DNA of 6,475 nt, taken from contig CAKZYI010000367.1 of assembly GCA_937884735.1 (NCBI GenBank), positions 1 through 6,475 of the forward strand. Direction: 5' to 3'. Under the pieces are notes generated by a model. It did no database searches. It was not told the DNA's origin and was given only the letters and a program-made list of their open reading frames with translations. Numbering within the stretch: the stretch's first letter is position 1; each line of letters starts with the position of its first letter. Position numbers and translations under genes: made by a program. The stretch is from an uncultured Pleurocapsa sp. Lineage in GTDB: Bacteria > Cyanobacteriota > Cyanobacteriia > Cyanobacteriales > Xenococcaceae. Shown one piece after another: positions 4,525 to 6,475 of the stretch.

Positions 4525-5517
4525 ATGAAAACATATTTCTCGATTGATAATCAGCAAGAATTTTATAGTGAGTTTCAGCAACAAGTTGGTAGCTTGCAGT
4601 ATTTTGATGGTTTTGAACGGCGGATTGAAATATTGCCGAGAATTGGTCAGGGAAAAGTTTGCAGTTTTAGCTTTGATTCTGGATTAGAACTACACATTCA
4701 AGAATATTTAACCCAAGAACCAGTTATTCTCGAAGTCGATATTCAATATTCATCTTTAGGTATTGGTTGGGTAGTTTGCGGGCAGTCAAATTTTGCTTTA
4801 AACGATCGAGAACTGTATCTTCAGCCCCATCGTAGTGTGATTACCTACAGCAACCAGGTGCGGGGAAGCTTTGAGCTAATGGCGGAAAAAAAAGTCGTTA
4901 TGGTTGAGTTGAGCATCGAACCATATCTGCGTAAACCTATTTTTGCCAAGCACAAGCAACAACTGCCAGATCGGATTAAGAGTTTAATTGATCGCAGCAG
5001 TACGGGATTTTTTGCAGAAAGCTACAAGACTACACCAGCGATCGCGGTGGCACTGCATCAAATTCTCAACTGTCCCTATCAGGGATTGACCAAACAGCTT
5101 TATTTAGAGAGCAAAGCGATCGAGTTACTGGCACTGAATTTAGCCATAATTAGCAGCGATCGCACTACACCTTTTCAAACATATCAACCCAAACCAGAGG
5201 AGATCGAACGTCTGCATTATGCTAAAGAAATTTTAATCGCCAAGATAGACGATCCTCCGACCCTTAATGCTCTAGCAAGACAGGTGGGTTTGAATGAATA
5301 TAAGCTCAAGCAAGGATTTCATTATCTATTTGACACAACGGTATTTGGGTATCTACATAGCTATCGCATGGAGCGATCTCATTTACTATTAAAGTCGGGA
5401 ACAATGAAAGTCACAGACGTAGCCCAGGCGGTTGGCTACTCTAATCTCAGTCACTTCGCTGCTGCTTTTCGTAAGAAATTCGGCGTTAATCCCAGCGTTT
5501 TAAAAAATAGAAGCTAG
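4525..5517 (+). CDS. PchR-type AraC-family transcriptional regulator (siderophore/iron related)
   Basis: This 330-residue regulator has a sensor half (about 1-215) and an AraC DNA-binding domain (about 225-328). The PchR class is indicated by overall length, by the GLTKQLYLESKAIELLALNL block (187-206) that joins the two halves, and by the HYAKEILIAKIDDPPTLNAL-type lead-in to the first helix-turn-helix (about 246-265, ARQVGLNEYKLKQGF). The second unit is about 295-318 (KVTDVAQAVGYSNLSHFAAA then FRKKFG). PchR senses ferri-pyochelin and activates uptake genes in Pseudomonas; cyanobacterial relatives commonly sit beside siderophore transport genes. An in-frame TGA at 4501-4503 with no other ATG after it fixes the start at 4525. 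AGGA at 4506-4509 is about 15 nt away, too far for a strong Shine-Dalgarno. The convergent FptX-like permease ends 12 bp downstream, supporting the iron role. The ligand is inferred, not shown. Confidence 0.88.
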   Translation: MKTYFSIDNQQEFYSEFQQQVGSLQYFDGFERRIEILPRIGQGKVCSFSFDSGLELHIQEYLTQEPVILEVDIQYSSLGIGWVVCGQSNFALNDRELYLQPHRSVITYSNQVRGSFELMAEKKVVMVELSIEPYLRKPIFAKHKQQLPDRIKSLIDRSSTGFFAESYKTTPAIAVALHQILNCPYQGLTKQLYLESKAIELLALNLAIISSDRTTPFQTYQPKPEEIERLHYAKEILIAKIDDPPTLNALARQVGLNEYKLKQGFHYLFDTTVFGYLHSYRMERSHLLLKSGTMKVTDVAQAVGYSNLSHFAAAFRKKFGVNPSVLKNRS

Positions 5518-5529
5518 GATTATGGCAAT

Positions 5530-6475
5530 TCAGCTAGCAATACAATTTATCTTTAGCTGGTAGATTAAAACTAAGTTAAGCAGTGTCAAAACTGCACTAA
5601 GAATAAATAAACCTCCATAGCCGATCGCTTCTGCTATTATTCCACTGAGACTACCCGCGATCGTACTACTGATAAAAGCAATCGAAGTTTGAATGGTAAA
5701 ATCTCTTCCTGCATAATCGCGATCGCAGTAATCCATCTTGATAGTTGAAGTGGCGGTTTCGGCAAAACCAAAAGTACCGTTGAATAACATTCCTAGAATA
5801 TATAAAATAACGAGGCTGCTAAATCCCCAGGCTGGCAATAAGAAAGCTAGAATGATTACCGCTTGAAAGCAGCTACCCGCAATTAATAGTCTTTTGCGGT
5901 CTAAAAAATTAACGGTTAGACCACCCAATAACGCTCCTAAAGTCCCGACACCATAGCTGACAACGCCGATTAGTAAACCGATATGCGCTGCGGCTAAGCC
6001 TAAATCTACTAGCAAAGGACGAAACATAGTAATTGCCATACTCGATCCAGTGGTATAGGTAGCCAATACTGCCAGCCAAAGCCATAATTCCCGACGACTA
6101 AAAAATTCAGCTAATTCCCGCCAAATAGGAGGTGCTTTCCCCGATGTCTTTACTCTCACCTGTTCTTGATGGAGTAAGATGGGCAACAAAGAAACTACCA
6201 TGATTAAGGCGATCGCCAACATAGTTTTTTGCCAGCCAATTCGATCTAGCAAAATTAGCATTCCACCGCTACCAATTACCGCTCCTAAATAGTGACCGCT
6301 TACTTGAATTCCATTGCCTAAGCCCCTTTCAGTAGGAGAAAGTAAGTTGACCGCCATCGCATCTGCTGCAATATCTTGACTGGTACAAAAGACGCACATG
6401 ATAAAGCCAATAAGCAGCAACAGGTTGAGGTTTTGGGCTAAATCGATGAAAGCACAAGCTACCGTCAGCAATGAC
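5530..6475 (-). CDS. MFS permease of the AmpG/RhtX/FptX type (probable siderophore transporter), 5' end missing
   Basis: The frame is open from the right edge (first full codon 6474-6472, Ser) to TGA at 5532-5530, about 314 residues. Family members are about 400-430, so roughly the first three transmembrane helices lie outside. There is no real start in the window; TTG at 6471 is an internal Leu. The visible part has about nine hydrophobic segments. The loop TSQDIAADAMAVNLLSPTER followed by GLGNGIQVSGHYLGAVIG is the characteristic AmpG-superfamily motif, in the form seen in RhtX/FptX siderophore permeases. A charged cytoplasmic linker (about 104-128, numbering from 6471) separates the two halves, and DYAGRDFTIQTS (about 256-267) matches the late-loop motif. 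FptX imports ferri-pyochelin across the inner membrane. Substrate here is inferred from the adjacent PchR-like regulator. Muropeptide import (AmpG) is the alternative and is less likely in this context. Confidence 0.82.
   Translation of the reverse strand, partial: SLLTVACAFIDLAQNLNLLLLIGFIMCVFCTSQDIAADAMAVNLLSPTERGLGNGIQVSGHYLGAVIGSGGMLILLDRIGWQKTMLAIALIMVVSLLPILLHQEQVRVKTSGKAPPIWRELAEFFSRRELWLWLAVLATYTTGSSMAITMFRPLLVDLGLAAAHIGLLIGVVSYGVGTLGALLGGLTVNFLDRKRLLIAGSCFQAVIILAFLLPAWGFSSLVILYILGMLFNGTFGFAETATSTIKMDYCDRDYAGRDFTIQTSIAFISSTIAGSLSGIIAEAIGYGGLFILSAVLTLLNLVLIYQLKINCIAS

Noticed and set aside
5513..5538. Possible bidirectional terminator between the convergent genes (GCTAG and CTAGC)
   Set aside because: Only a 5-bp stem with a 16-nt loop and no T-run on either side; too weak to call.

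Overview
The window is almost certainly from a cyanobacterium. The octamer GCGATCGC (HIP1) occurs at least nine times in 6.5 kb (starts at 249, 1896, 2992, 3760, 4118, 5038, 5156, 5719 and 6209), inside and outside genes. Chance would give well under one. Dispersed repeats of cyanobacterial type fill the gaps between genes.

Layout, left to right. (1) 1-676, minus: the N-terminal half of a GSRGDVQP-type glycosyltransferase that runs off the left edge. (2) 677-976: an intergenic stretch made largely of repeats, with a composite repeat (752-829) and a MITE-like element with inverted ends (862-980). The right end of that element contains the stop codon of the next gene. (3) 977-2179, minus: an apparently cytoplasmic M28-family zinc aminopeptidase with all metal-ligand positions present. 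(4) 2180-2358: a short regulatory or repeat gap with a candidate promoter plus operator dyad (2230-2288) and a perfect 18-bp palindrome (2320-2337). (5) 2359-3851, minus: a two-gene operon in which a membrane-anchored DUF2459 protein is followed, with a 4-bp ATGA overlap, by an AraC-type regulator. The DUF2459 gene carries an in-frame copy of the repeat seen at 752-829. (6) 3852-4524: 673 bp with no confident gene, containing a GC-rich hairpin repeat, decayed coding fragments and an AT-rich promoter region. (7) 4525-5517, plus: a PchR-type AraC regulator. (8) 5530-6475, minus: the C-terminal three quarters of an MFS permease of the AmpG/RhtX/FptX type that runs off the right edge.

The best functional unit is at the right. 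A PchR-like regulator faces an FptX-like permease tail to tail across 12 bp. In pyochelin-type and cyanobacterial siderophore loci these two families go together, so iron-siderophore uptake is the likely theme, though no receptor or biosynthesis gene is visible here. The other genes look like ordinary single accessory genes. I see no CRISPR array, tRNA, rRNA, transposase or convincing new multi-gene defence system. The most unusual aspect is how far small mobile repeats have shaped the genes: one contributes codons inside a protein, and another contributes a stop codon.
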